The position numbers and the translations under genes are program-made. A model generated the notes under the pieces. The model saw nothing but the letters and a program-made list of their open reading frames with translations. It searched no databases and was not told where the DNA came from. A stretch of 64,000 bases of DNA from Paenibacillus selenitireducens (lineage in GTDB: Bacteria > Bacillota > Bacilli > Paenibacillales > Paenibacillaceae): positions 27-64,026 of the forward strand of contig NZ_MSZX01000020.1 in NCBI RefSeq assembly GCF_002021565.1. Direction: 5' to 3'. Below, in pieces: positions 1 through 9,115 of this stretch (position 1 is its first letter; every line of letters begins with the position of its first letter).

Positions 1-2
1 CC

Positions 3-1907
3 GCGCCGGCTAGCGCAGCGGCACGCGTGCGCGAAGCTGCGCGCAGCGCGGCAGCACGGCTGCGCAGCGCGCAGGCGCTGCTAGCGCCCTTCCCGGCGAT
101 GAAATCGCTTGGGGCGGGCTTGCTGAAGAAAGCAGAGCGGCTCGACGACAGCCGCTTCACAATCGCGTTGTTCGGCGCATTCAGCGCAGGCAAATCGTCG
201 TTCGCCAATGCACTGATTGGCGAAGACGTCCTGCCGGTATCGCCGAACCCGACGACAGCGGCCATTAATCAGTTGATGGCGCCGACGGAAGCCTTTCCGC
301 ATGGAACTGCGGAGATTCAGATGAAATCCAAAGCATCTATGCTCGAGGACATAGCGTTCTCACTCTCCATGCTAGGCTTAGAGATGCCAGCTGAAGATCG
401 GCTGCTTGAGATCATTCGAAATTTGAAGCCCGATCAAGTTCAACCTTCAGGACGTCCGCATTATAGCTTTCTGAAAGCCGTAGGCAAGGGATGGAGTCAC
501 GCGGAACCACAGCTTGGCAAGAGCTTTGCAGCAGACCTGGAAGCGTATCGGGCATATGTGGCTGAAGAAGACAAATCTTGCTTCGTCCATGTGATTCACT
601 TGCATTACAGCTGTCCATTGACAGATCAAGGGATTGTGCTGGTGGATACCCCGGGAGCAGATTCCATCAATGCCCGTCATACCGGTGTGTCGTTTAATTA
701 TATAAAGAATGCGGATGCGATTCTGTTCGTAACTTATTATAATCATGCCTTTTCCCAAGCGGATCGGCAATTTCTTCAACAGCTTGGCAGGGTGAAGGAT
801 GCCTTTGAGCTCGATAAAATGTTCTTTATCGTTAATGCGGCAGATCTGGCAAGCTCAGAGGACGAATTGCATGGCGTACTTCAATATGTAGAAAGTCAAT
901 TGCAGACCTACGGGATTCGATTCCCGAGGCTCTACCCGGTATCTAGTATTCAAGCCCTGGACGCGAAATGGTCTGGCGATCATGTCGCATTATCACAGTC
1001 TGGGTTACCTGTGTTCGAACAAGAGTTTATTCGTTTTTCGATGGAAGAATTGGGTCAAATGGCCATTCAATCCGGAGAGCAGGATTTGCTTCGTGCAGAG
1101 AAGATGATCCGTCAATGGATCGAAGCGGCACAGGCAGATGAGGTTGAGAAACAGCGGCAGTTGGGACAGCTCCACGTGAACGAGCAACAAGCCCTTGAAC
1201 GATGTGTTGCATTGCCGAATAGACACGAAGCGGATCAGCCTCTCATCGCCCAAGAAACACAAGAGCTGTTGTATTACGTGAAGCAGCGCATTCGGTACCG
1301 ATTCGGAGATCTTTTCCACTATGGTTTCAATCCAGCAACGCTGCGTAACGATGGCCAAGATCTAAGATTAGCGTTACGAAGCTGCTCACTCGAGCTCCAT
1401 CGGTTGCTAGCCATGGAATTATCGCAAGAGCTGCTAGCCACGACGCTGCGTTTAGAGCAAAAAGTTCGCCAACTATCCGCGAAGCATGCAGAGGAAGTGA
1501 CACGGGCCGTCCAAGAGGCGCTCCCAAGTTTCGAGCCAATCGCATTACAAGCGATAGAGGACGCACCTCCCGCTGTTGAGGAATCCCTGTTGTCACCAAA
1601 TTTGGACGCAAAGCAGATGTGGTCGATCTTTAAGAATCCGAAGGCATTTTTTGAGGGAGATGGAAAAGCCAAAATGCGGCAGCTGGTCGAATCCGCCTAT
1701 CAGGATCCGATGCAATCCGCTGTCTTTGCGCATGAACAACGATTTATCGCCCATTATGCAGCGTACTCGGAACGAATGCTTCAGGCTTATGCAAATCAAT
1801 TGCATTATGCAATTGCTGAGCAAAGCGAAGGGATTCGTACGACCCTTACACAACAGGCGAATATCGAGCAGCTGGAACGATTAATTCAGAACATTCGGTC
1901 CGCATAA
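3..1907 (+). CDS. Dynamin-family GTPase, 5' end cut by window edge
   Basis: Bacterial dynamin-like GTPase, expected to act at the membrane in fusion or repair. The P-loop GAFSAGKSS is about 50 residues after a GTG at 27; NPTTAAI fits the G2 threonine, DTPGADS fits G3 and NAADL fits a relaxed G4. The C-terminal half is helical, as in dynamin stalks. The frame is open to the left edge through an Ala/Arg-rich stretch, so the GTG at 27 is probably not the real start. Firmicute DynA/YpbR proteins are about 1200 residues with two dynamin units; this may be the second unit of such a fusion (inference). The first ~290 bp are much richer in G+C than the rest of the gene. A terminator follows. Confidence 0.85.
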   Translation, partial: APASAAARVREAARSAAARLRSAQALLAPFPAMKSLGAGLLKKAERLDDSRFTIALFGAFSAGKSSFANALIGEDVLPVSPNPTTAAINQLMAPTEAFPHGTAEIQMKSKASMLEDIAFSLSMLGLEMPAEDRLLEIIRNLKPDQVQPSGRPHYSFLKAVGKGWSHAEPQLGKSFAADLEAYRAYVAEEDKSCFVHVIHLHYSCPLTDQGIVLVDTPGADSINARHTGVSFNYIKNADAILFVTYYNHAFSQADRQFLQQLGRVKDAFELDKMFFIVNAADLASSEDELHGVLQYVESQLQTYGIRFPRLYPVSSIQALDAKWSGDHVALSQSGLPVFEQEFIRFSMEELGQMAIQSGEQDLLRAEKMIRQWIEAAQADEVEKQRQLGQLHVNEQQALERCVALPNRHEADQPLIAQETQELLYYVKQRIRYRFGDLFHYGFNPATLRNDGQDLRLALRSCSLELHRLLAMELSQELLATTLRLEQKVRQLSAKHAEEVTRAVQEALPSFEPIALQAIEDAPPAVEESLLSPNLDAKQMWSIFKNPKAFFEGDGKAKMRQLVESAYQDPMQSAVFAHEQRFIAHYAAYSERMLQAYANQLHYAIAEQSEGIRTTLTQQANIEQLERLIQNIRSA

Positions 1908-1934
1908 AATTTCAAAATATTTTATAAAAACATA

Positions 1935-1987
1935 GAAACCTCGTACAAATGGAGTATTCGTGCGGCGTTTCTTTTTGCCTTTTTTAA
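1935..1987 (+). terminator. Rho-independent terminator after the dynamin gene
   Basis: A 12-bp stem with one mismatch (GAAACCTCGTAC against GTGCGGCGTTTC) is followed by two T runs. It closes the dynamin transcript. The remaining ~180 bases to the next gene hold no recognisable gene and should contain the promoter of the ABC exporter pair. Confidence 0.75.
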
Positions 1988-2168
1988 AGAAAGCCACCAA
2001 ACGGGATGTATTTCGATGATATCAAAGAACATCGTACATTTGTTCTTCATTTTGTCGGTAGAATGTGGTTAATGGGAGTAAATGAGCTTAAATTCTCTTT
2101 GAAGTGATGAAAGCATGATGTTAAACTGCATGAAGCTAAAAAAGTTTTACAGAAAAGGGAGAGAGAAC

Positions 2169-3941
2169 ATGGACGTTTTCAGGAGACTTAAAACTTTTTA
2201 TTGGCCACATCGGCGATTTTTATTTTTGTCGATCATCTGCTTGATTGTGGCAACGGCGCTAGGACTGGTCTATCCGAATTTGCTCCGGATCTTAATCGAT
2301 GATGTAATCGGTAACAAAAATTATGGGATTGTGCCCCAGTTATCGTTCGCTGTACTCATCGTTGTCAGTATTAAGGGTTGTTTACAGTTCTTACACGGCT
2401 TTTTTGGAGGCCGTCTAGGAAACCGCGTCGCTTACGTGATGCGTAATGCTTGTTATGAGAAATTGCAGTATCTGTCATACCGATATTATGACACAGCCAA
2501 AACAGGAGACCTAATGTCACGTCTCACAGGCGACCTGGAAGCTATTCGTAACTTTGTCGGATTTGGATTCGCGCAAATTCTGAATATGTTCCTGATGATT
2601 TTGTTCGGCGGTATCATGATGATCTCGATTAACTGGCAGCTAACGCTGATTACGCTGGTATGTATTCCGTTGTTAGCTTACACGGCGATTCGATTTGAAT
2701 CAAAAATTCACCCTGCGTTCCGTGAAATGCGTCAAGCGATGAGTCAATTGACGACAGCGGTTCAAGAGAATATTACAGGGGTAAGAACGGTCAAATCTTT
2801 TGCACGGGAATCGTATGAAGTGGATAAATTCTCCACTAAGAATGAATTGTATAAGGCGAACCAAATTCGCACGGCGATGTTGTGGGGATCCTACTTTCCG
2901 GTGATGGAGATTCTGGCATGTATGAGTATCGTCATCCTGCTCGGATACGGCGGTACGCTAGTCATGAATGGGAAGCTTACCTTAGGTGAACTTGTTGCAT
3001 TCTTCAGTATGATTTGGTATATCGTAGGCCCGATGTGGGGTATAGGATATCATATCAACAACTACACGCAATCGAAGGCGTCCGGCGAACGGATTCTAGA
3101 ATTGCTTGATCAGCCTATCGATGTTCAAGATGCAGAAGATGCGGTCACATTGGAGCGGAGTCAAGTGAAAGGCCATGTTCGTTTTGAAAACGTATCCTTC
3201 GGATATCTTAATGAACAGCATTCGGTGCATCATATCGATTTAGACGCACCTCCAGGAAAAATTATCGGTTTGCTAGGCGGAACAGGATCCGGGAAATCAA
3301 CGGTTATTTCGCTGATCATGCGGGCTTATGATGTACAGGAAGGCAAGGTCACATTGGATGGCGTAGATATTCGCGATATCTCGGTTGAGAGCTTGCGCAG
3401 AGAAATCGCTACGGTATTCCAAGAGACATTCCTATTCTCAGCAACGATTCGCAATAATATATCCTATGGATTACGAGATGTATCGGATGAGCAGATTGAA
3501 AGGGCAGCGAAATTAGCCAAAGCCCATGATTTCATCACAGAACTGCCTGAGGGGTATAACACGGTTGTCGGCGAGCGGGGAATGGGCTTGTCTGGAGGCC
3601 AGAAGCAGCGGATCGCGATTGCACGCGCCTTATTGATAAATCCGAAAATATTAATTTTAGACGATGCAACGAGTGCGGTCGATATGGAAACGGAACATGA
3701 AATTCAATCCGGCTTCCGCGAAGTCATGAAAGGCAGAACGACCTTCATCATCGCCCATCGTATCTCTTCCTTACGGCATGCTCATGAAATTCTAGTCTTA
3801 GATCAAGGATCCATTGTGCAGCGCGGTAAACATGAAGAATTGATTCAACAAGCAGGTCCATACCGAGATGTGTATGATATCCAATATGCCGATCGTGATG
3901 AACTCGAATCGATTGTCGCAGGAAAGCAGGTGACATCATGA
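2169..3941 (+). CDS. ABC exporter half-transporter, degenerate-site subunit (YheI-like)
   Basis: Type IV ABC exporter subunit of 590 residues: an N-terminal six-helix membrane domain (to about residue 300) and a C-terminal ATPase domain. Walker A GGTGSGKST is near residue 370, signature LSGGQKQR near 473 and Walker B ILILDDATS near 493. Walker B ends in Asp-Asp instead of Asp-Glu, so this subunit lacks the usual catalytic glutamate. The ATG at 2169 is chosen because AAGGGAGAGAG precedes it; an upstream in-frame ATG at 2115 has no such site. The stop overlaps the next gene's ATG. Together they should form a heterodimeric multidrug or lipid exporter of the YheI/YheH or BmrCD kind. Confidence 0.88.
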   Translation: MDVFRRLKTFYWPHRRFLFLSIICLIVATALGLVYPNLLRILIDDVIGNKNYGIVPQLSFAVLIVVSIKGCLQFLHGFFGGRLGNRVAYVMRNACYEKLQYLSYRYYDTAKTGDLMSRLTGDLEAIRNFVGFGFAQILNMFLMILFGGIMMISINWQLTLITLVCIPLLAYTAIRFESKIHPAFREMRQAMSQLTTAVQENITGVRTVKSFARESYEVDKFSTKNELYKANQIRTAMLWGSYFPVMEILACMSIVILLGYGGTLVMNGKLTLGELVAFFSMIWYIVGPMWGIGYHINNYTQSKASGERILELLDQPIDVQDAEDAVTLERSQVKGHVRFENVSFGYLNEQHSVHHIDLDAPPGKIIGLLGGTGSGKSTVISLIMRAYDVQEGKVTLDGVDIRDISVESLRREIATVFQETFLFSATIRNNISYGLRDVSDEQIERAAKLAKAHDFITELPEGYNTVVGERGMGLSGGQKQRIAIARALLINPKILILDDATSAVDMETEHEIQSGFREVMKGRTTFIIAHRISSLRHAHEILVLDQGSIVQRGKHEELIQQAGPYRDVYDIQYADRDELESIVAGKQVTS

Positions 3942-5773
3942 GTGCACAAAGTCAAGAAGCCGAAGTGAAACGTACGAAAAATCAACGTTTTGTTTATCAA
4001 GATGATATAGTCATTGAAAAATCATTTAACTGGACACAGTTCAGAAGACTCTTTGCTTTCATGAGACCGTATGCGAAGCAAATGCTTCCTGTCATTATCA
4101 TCATGATGGTGCTGGGTACCATTACGCGTCTCGCCGTACCGCTCATTATCAGTCTGGCGATTGATAGAGCGATTACGCCTTCGCTAACGGGAGATAAGCA
4201 GTACTCGCTGCTCTATATTTATACAGCAGTTGTATTAGTACTTTATATTATCCAATGGGCAGCGAATACGTACCGGATTAAGTTCACGAATATCATCGGT
4301 CAACGCGTCATTTATGATTTACGCTCTGCGTTGTTCCGCCATATTCAGAAATTATCTTTCCGTTTCTACGATACAAGACCTGCAGGGTCTGTGCTTGTAC
4401 GGATTACGAATGATGTGAACTCGTTGCAAGACTTGTTCACGAACGGGGTTGTCAACTCGTTGATTGACTGCGTGCAATTAGCAGGGATTATCGTGATCTT
4501 ATTATTCTTAAATGTGAAATTGGCGATTGCGGTGATGATTACCGTTCCGTTGATGTTTATCGTCTCGACGAAATTGCGTAAGAAAATTCGTCATGCTTGG
4601 CAGGATGTACGTGTGAAGCAGTCGCGGATTAACTCGCACTTGAACGAAGCGATCCAAGGGATTCGTGTAACGCAAGCGTACACGCAAGAGAAAGAGAACA
4701 TTAACTTCTTCAATGAGATGAATAATGTCAATCGGAAATCATGGGATCATGCTACAGCCATGAACCAATCGTTTGGACCCGTAATTGAGATTACAGGAGC
4801 GCTCGGAACGTTCATCTTGTTCTGGTATGGCGCACATTTGCTTCAGGCAGAAGCGATTACCGTAGGTTTGTTAGTCGCATTCGCGAACTACGTAGGGAAC
4901 TTCTGGGATCCGATTAACCGACTCGGGCAAATGTATTCGCAGTTACTCGTCGCGATGGCCTCTTCTGAACGTATTTTTGAATACTTGGATGAAGAACCGA
5001 ATGTAGCCGAACACAACAATGCCAAAGTATTGGATAAAATTAAAGGTGACGTAAACTTTGATCATATCGTCTTTGAATATGAAAAGGGCCGACACGCGTT
5101 AAAAGGTATCTCCTTAGACGTCAAGGCAGGTCAATCCATTGCGCTCGTAGGTCATACGGGATCCGGTAAAAGTACGATTATTAACTTGTTGAGCCGGTTC
5201 TATGATCCGGTAGAAGGAAGAATTCTAGTCGATGGCGTGGATATTCGGAACGTCACGATTGAAAGTCTACGTTCGCAAATTGGGATCGTCATGCAGGATA
5301 CCTTTATCTTCTCGGGCACCATTCGTGATAACATTCGATTCGGTCGCTTGGATGCAACGGATGAGGAAGTTGAAGCAGCGGCGAAGGCAGTCAATGCGCA
5401 TGAGTTCATTGCTACGATGCCGAAAGGATACGATACCGAAGTCGAAGAGCGGGGGAATGTGCTCTCGATGGGTCAACGTCAGTTGCTATCCTTCGCTCGT
5501 GCCTTGCTCGCAGATCCACGGATACTGATCCTGGATGAAGCGACAGCAAGTATTGACACCGAGACGGAAGTCAAGATTCAAGAAGCCTTAAAAACATTGC
5601 TTCAAGGACGTACGTCCTTCATGATTGCGCATCGACTCTCAACGATTCGCCATGCGGATCACATTGTCGTATTGGATCATGGACGTATTCAAGAACAAGG
5701 GACACACGAGCAGCTCATGCAGCAGCGCGGCACGTATTTTGGACTCATTGAAGCGCAATACCGATTCTTATAA
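3938..5773 (+). CDS. ABC exporter half-transporter, catalytic-site subunit (YheH-like)
   Basis: Partner of the preceding gene, with a 4-base ATGA overlap that implies translational coupling. It has 611 residues, with membrane helices up to about residue 340 and an ATPase domain after that. Walker A GHTGSGKST is near 405, Walker B ILILDEATAS near 528 with the normal glutamate, and the signature is LSMGQ rather than LSGGQ (near 508). The deviations are complementary: the odd Walker B of subunit 1 pairs in space with the odd signature of subunit 2, giving one degenerate and one active ATP site, as known for heterodimeric Firmicute exporters. Substrate not predictable. Confidence 0.88.
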   Translation: MSAQSQEAEVKRTKNQRFVYQDDIVIEKSFNWTQFRRLFAFMRPYAKQMLPVIIIMMVLGTITRLAVPLIISLAIDRAITPSLTGDKQYSLLYIYTAVVLVLYIIQWAANTYRIKFTNIIGQRVIYDLRSALFRHIQKLSFRFYDTRPAGSVLVRITNDVNSLQDLFTNGVVNSLIDCVQLAGIIVILLFLNVKLAIAVMITVPLMFIVSTKLRKKIRHAWQDVRVKQSRINSHLNEAIQGIRVTQAYTQEKENINFFNEMNNVNRKSWDHATAMNQSFGPVIEITGALGTFILFWYGAHLLQAEAITVGLLVAFANYVGNFWDPINRLGQMYSQLLVAMASSERIFEYLDEEPNVAEHNNAKVLDKIKGDVNFDHIVFEYEKGRHALKGISLDVKAGQSIALVGHTGSGKSTIINLLSRFYDPVEGRILVDGVDIRNVTIESLRSQIGIVMQDTFIFSGTIRDNIRFGRLDATDEEVEAAAKAVNAHEFIATMPKGYDTEVEERGNVLSMGQRQLLSFARALLADPRILILDEATASIDTETEVKIQEALKTLLQGRTSFMIAHRLSTIRHADHIVVLDHGRIQEQGTHEQLMQQRGTYFGLIEAQYRFL

Positions 5774-5785
5774 GTTCACATGAAG

Positions 5786-5824
5786 GGGCGGTACCACTCT
5801 TATCCGGTGGTACCGCCCTTTGTC
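5786..5824 (+). terminator. Terminator after ABC exporter pair
   Basis: A perfect 12-bp G+C-rich stem (GGGCGGTACCAC with GTGGTACCGCCC) with a 9-base loop, followed by a short T run. It lies between the convergent ABC operon and the AraC gene. Confidence 0.8.
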
Positions 5825-5834
5825 ATGCCTTAGA

Positions 5835-6710
5835 TTATCGAAACCGTTGACGATATTTGCTAGGGGATATCCCCTCAAATTTCGTGAAGCATGAAGTGAA
5901 ATAAGCGCCTTGGTTAAAGCCAACTTCTTCGGCTACTCGAGCGATGGAATAGTCCGTCTGTAGTAACAAAAGCTTGGACTGATCAATCCGATACCGTTGC
6001 AAGTACTCCATCGGTGAACATCCGAATTGACGATGCATACATCGTGCAATGTATACAGGATGGAAATTCGTATTCTCGCCTAACTGCGCGGCAGTGATCT
6101 CCTCTTGATAATGTCGGCGAAGATAAGCGGCAGCAAGTTCTGCACATTGCCTCGAGGTATTGGTTGTTTGAATTTGCATAGAAGCCGAGATCCGTTGAAG
6201 CAATTCTTGGAAGAGTACCTGCTGCTGCCATCGAATCTGATGCATGTTTAGTCCTTCATTTAACGAAGTTAGCTGATCAATCAGATCAAAGGCTTTTTGC
6301 GGTTGATCCATTGCAGTGAACTGGGGGACATACAGATGAAAGGTACGAGTTAGAAATGCGGAATGAGGCGGTTTCGGCTGCTCTTCCTTGACGGATTGTA
6401 GATGATGATTCGTATGGATCGTTGTCCACATGCCCTCCGTTTGAAAGTGAAGCCAGTAATATTCCGTATCGATAAGGCCCGGCTTGGTACCGCTGTGATA
6501 TCGGTCAGGTAACAGGATAAGTGCATGATTTTCTCGGACTTCAAAGGTTTCCTGTTCTTCCTCCATGAACAGCGTACCTTTTTTGACAAGCAGTAAATCG
6601 AACACATTGATATTTCTTCGACCAGGGTGGATCTGGCCGACTTTATTCGTGTGGAGACCGCTAGTAATATAGTGTGGAAGCGGTGGAGCCGTGAATTGAA
6701 GCGTTTGCAT
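5835..6710 (-). CDS. AraC-family transcriptional regulator
   Basis: Regulator of 291 residues: an N-terminal cupin-like ligand domain (about 1-150, with a GRRNINVFDLLLV strand pattern typical of AraC sensor domains) and a C-terminal double helix-turn-helix (about 190-290), including the family end signature GFNQGAYFTSCFTKFEGISPS. It is divergent from the MATE pump with about 140 bp between the genes, so it may control that pump and itself; this is inferred from position only. The inducer is unknown. Confidence 0.88.
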   Translation of the reverse strand: MQTLQFTAPPLPHYITSGLHTNKVGQIHPGRRNINVFDLLLVKKGTLFMEEEQETFEVRENHALILLPDRYHSGTKPGLIDTEYYWLHFQTEGMWTTIHTNHHLQSVKEEQPKPPHSAFLTRTFHLYVPQFTAMDQPQKAFDLIDQLTSLNEGLNMHQIRWQQQVLFQELLQRISASMQIQTTNTSRQCAELAAAYLRRHYQEEITAAQLGENTNFHPVYIARCMHRQFGCSPMEYLQRYRIDQSKLLLLQTDYSIARVAEEVGFNQGAYFTSCFTKFEGISPSKYRQRFR

Positions 6711-6850
6711 TTTGTCACCTTTTTCCTTATCTACGGCAGGTTTGAATTTTATAAAATTAAGTTGATTTCTTAATATTCTTTAAACAGTATACCATCTATA
6801 ATTTAATCGATCTATCTCGCCATATTTTTTCGCATCAGGAGGTTTGTTTC

Positions 6851-8239
6851 GTGAATAAGGATAATAAGAAATTTACAATGTGGGTGCTTGCATGGCCTAT
6901 TTTTATAGAGCTATTCTTGCAGTTTTTACTGGGTGCAGCCGATACGTTGATGGTCAGTCGAATCTCAGATGACGCTGTCGCGGTGGTTGGATTTTCGAAT
7001 CAATTGTTTAATGCACTCATGATTTTATTTACGACGGTAGCAAGTGGTGCGGGAATTCTCATCGCGCAAAAGCTTGGTTCAAGGCAGAAGGATCAGGCGC
7101 GCACGATTGGGATGATGGCGGTCACAGCCTCAACAGGCATTGGGTTGATTCTAAGTATGATTCTCATTGCCTTTCCTGTTCAAATTGCACGCGTATTACA
7201 GTTGCCAGAGCATTTGTTGCCTCTAGGCAAGGTGTATATCTCGATTGTTGGCGGAGGCATGGTGCTGACCGCGATGATGTCTACCTTAAGCACGGTCATC
7301 CGGAATACGGGGAATACCAAAGGTCCGATGTATCTCGCGTTAGGCATGAACGTCGTTCATATTTTCTTGAATTACTCGTTTATCTTCGGTGCATTCGGAT
7401 TTCCGCAATGGGGTTTAACGGGGGTAGCCATCTCGACATTAATTAGTCGACTGCTTGCCACGGTGTTCTTGGTTATTATGTTCATGTATTCATTCGAACG
7501 AAGAGTCATGCTGCGGGAGATGTTCGCTGTTGATACCAAGCTATTCCGGGAAGTACTGAAGATCGCTTGGCCGTTAGGCATTAATATGGCTTGTTGGGTG
7601 TTTTCCCAGCTGATCATTTTCTCGTTCATCTCCATACTGGGCTCGAAGGAAATGGCGGCAAGAACTTACATGAACACACTCGAATCCTTCTGCTTTATGT
7701 TAGGTTCTTCGATTGCGATGGCCGTTCAAATTCAAGTCGCGCATTTATTTGGGGCCAAACGAACGAAAGAGGCGTATAAAAGTGCCTATCGAGCATTGGG
7801 CATTGGGCTAATATTAGTGACATTAAATGCCTTTGTCATTTATCTGTTCGGTAAACATTTCCTTGGTTTGTTCACATCGGATACCGAAATCATCGCGCTA
7901 GGTGCTTCGTTACTCGGACTAAATCTCTTATTGCAGCCGGGGAAAATGTTAAACATGGCGATGGGCAACTGTCTGAATGCGATAGGGGATACGCGCTATA
8001 CCATGATGACCGCGATTATCTCCATGTGGCTTGTGGCTACGGGTCTATCTTATGTGTTAGGCATTCATCTAGGTTGGGGATTGGTAGGAATCTATGGTTG
8101 TATGATTGCAGATGAGTACTTGCGCGGGATTCTGGTCTTCATGCGTTGGAGAGGTCAGAAACGGCTGCGTATGGCAGAACAGGAGCAGGCAAAAGAGAAT
8201 TCAACGCGTATCCCAACTCCAATCGCTGTTGACGTATAA
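6851..8239 (+). CDS. MATE-family efflux transporter
   Basis: Multidrug and toxin extrusion (MATE/NorM-type) antiporter of 462 residues with about 12 hydrophobic helices. The N-terminal WPIFIELFLQFLLGAADTLM segment and the internal repeat around WPLGINMACWVFSQL are typical of the two MATE halves. It starts at a GTG preceded by AGGAGGT. The protein exports cationic or aromatic compounds in exchange for Na+ or H+ in characterised members; the substrate here is unknown. It is divergent from the AraC regulator and followed by a terminator. Confidence 0.88.
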   Translation: MNKDNKKFTMWVLAWPIFIELFLQFLLGAADTLMVSRISDDAVAVVGFSNQLFNALMILFTTVASGAGILIAQKLGSRQKDQARTIGMMAVTASTGIGLILSMILIAFPVQIARVLQLPEHLLPLGKVYISIVGGGMVLTAMMSTLSTVIRNTGNTKGPMYLALGMNVVHIFLNYSFIFGAFGFPQWGLTGVAISTLISRLLATVFLVIMFMYSFERRVMLREMFAVDTKLFREVLKIAWPLGINMACWVFSQLIIFSFISILGSKEMAARTYMNTLESFCFMLGSSIAMAVQIQVAHLFGAKRTKEAYKSAYRALGIGLILVTLNAFVIYLFGKHFLGLFTSDTEIIALGASLLGLNLLLQPGKMLNMAMGNCLNAIGDTRYTMMTAIISMWLVATGLSYVLGIHLGWGLVGIYGCMIADEYLRGILVFMRWRGQKRLRMAEQEQAKENSTRIPTPIAVDV

Positions 8240-8250
8240 GCGGAACAATT

Positions 8251-8290
8251 AACGCCCGATGATCGAGTGAATCACCGGGCGTTTGTTTAT
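8251..8290 (+). terminator. Terminator after the MATE gene
   Basis: The inverted repeat AACGCCCG / CGGGCGTT with a 17-base loop, followed by TTTGTTT, starts 11 bases after the MATE stop. Confidence 0.7.
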
Positions 8291-8298
8291 CACATAAG

Positions 8299-8514
8299 TT
8301 TGATGAGCATAGACATTGGGATTACTTTGTTACGAAACATAAAAACAAGCTTCGTCCAAATGTTCTAAAGGAAGTAGAGAAATTCCGCAAATGTGGAGAT
8401 CCTCGAAATAGCTTTAAGCTGCTGGTGTGCGAAGGGTACCACGGCAAGAGCATGTCTGGAGAGGATGATAAACGATGTCACCCGTGTCAAAGAAACGAAA
8501 GACATACCGCTTAA
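8299..8514 (+). pseudogene. Remnant of an IS91-type transposase (N-terminal zinc-binding part)
   Basis: One frame reads FDEHRHWDYFVTKHKNKLRP, then VLKEVEKFRKCGDP and KLLVCEGYH, before a stop at 8512. This resembles the N-terminal zinc-binding domain of IS91/IS801-type transposases, in which VEKF..CG and a C-EG-CH motif bind zinc. The second cysteine pair is broken (CEGYH), there is no start codon, and the tyrosine nuclease domain is absent. It is a decayed fragment. The family call is from memory of the motif and was not checked by search. Confidence 0.6.
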
Positions 8515-8570
8515 CGTGGTTCGAAGCTTGGATATGATGGACGATGGAGTTTTTCTTGTATGAAAATTGC

Positions 8571-8756
8571 TATATTGTATAAATCCAATAACTTTAACGG
8601 ATTTTCCTATATTTGAGCGTCTATATTGTATATTACCAACATAAAACGATGAAATCGCTAGAGATCCTTAATTCGTGGCTCTTATGCTGTATAAATCCAT
8701 TATAGATGAGAAACAAGGCTCATTGGGACGTCCTATCTTACATAAATCCAACATAG
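8571..8756. repeat. Four diverged copies of a ~22-bp intergenic repeat
   Basis: The core TATAAATCCA or a variant of it recurs at 8571-8590, 8622-8644 (most diverged), 8683-8703 and 8735-8756, about 50-63 bp apart. The flanks are related (an ATTGTA/CTGTA lead and an A-C-ATA tail). No coding function is visible. It looks like a decayed dispersed intergenic repeat array between the transposase remnant and the purT region. Confidence 0.5.
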
Positions 8757-8881
8757 CATCAAGGTGAGAAGAAGACGGTTCGATCGAAAGATCGAGGGTG
8801 CTATACAACTTATGTTTTTACTCCATCTGAATATTTGTTTTCGCCATTCGAAAACGACTTTCGTTTGGCGTACAAGAGGAA

Positions 8882-9025
8882 TTGTATCGAATTTAGCGTC
8901 TGGTCCACACGGAGAAAAGAATCTTTCAACTGGAGCTTCGCAAGGACTTGAATCGCATTCGCGCCAATACCTAACCCAGCATCGGATGTCATTACATCGG
9001 TAGGAGCGGCGTCAAAAATTGTGGC
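8882..9025 (-). pseudogene. Fragment of an FAD-dependent monooxygenase gene
   Basis: Within a 104-codon minus-strand frame (8810-9124), the segment ATIFDAAP, then DAGLGIGANAIQVLAKLQL and RVDQTLNSIQ, resembles the region after the Rossmann motif of flavin-dependent monooxygenases (VGAGIGIGANA...L). The dinucleotide-binding N-terminus and the rest of the enzyme are missing, and the surrounding residues do not fit. It is best read as a gene scar. The rest of the 8.5-9.1 kb stretch contains only repeats and no intact gene. Confidence 0.5.
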
Positions 9026-9115
9026 TTGTATATATCCTTCTATTCTATCATCAAAACTTGCAATTTTGGATAAAAGACAGCACAATGGTAGATATTGATT
9101 GTGGAGGTTCGACAG

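Noticed and set aside
8764-9003. Plus-strand open frame of 79 codons
   Set aside because: No ribosome binding site or recognisable protein; it overlaps the monooxygenase remnant on the other strand.
9003-9115. Possible purine riboswitch before purT
   Set aside because: The leader is only ~110 bases and shows neither the conserved junction sequences nor a terminator fold.
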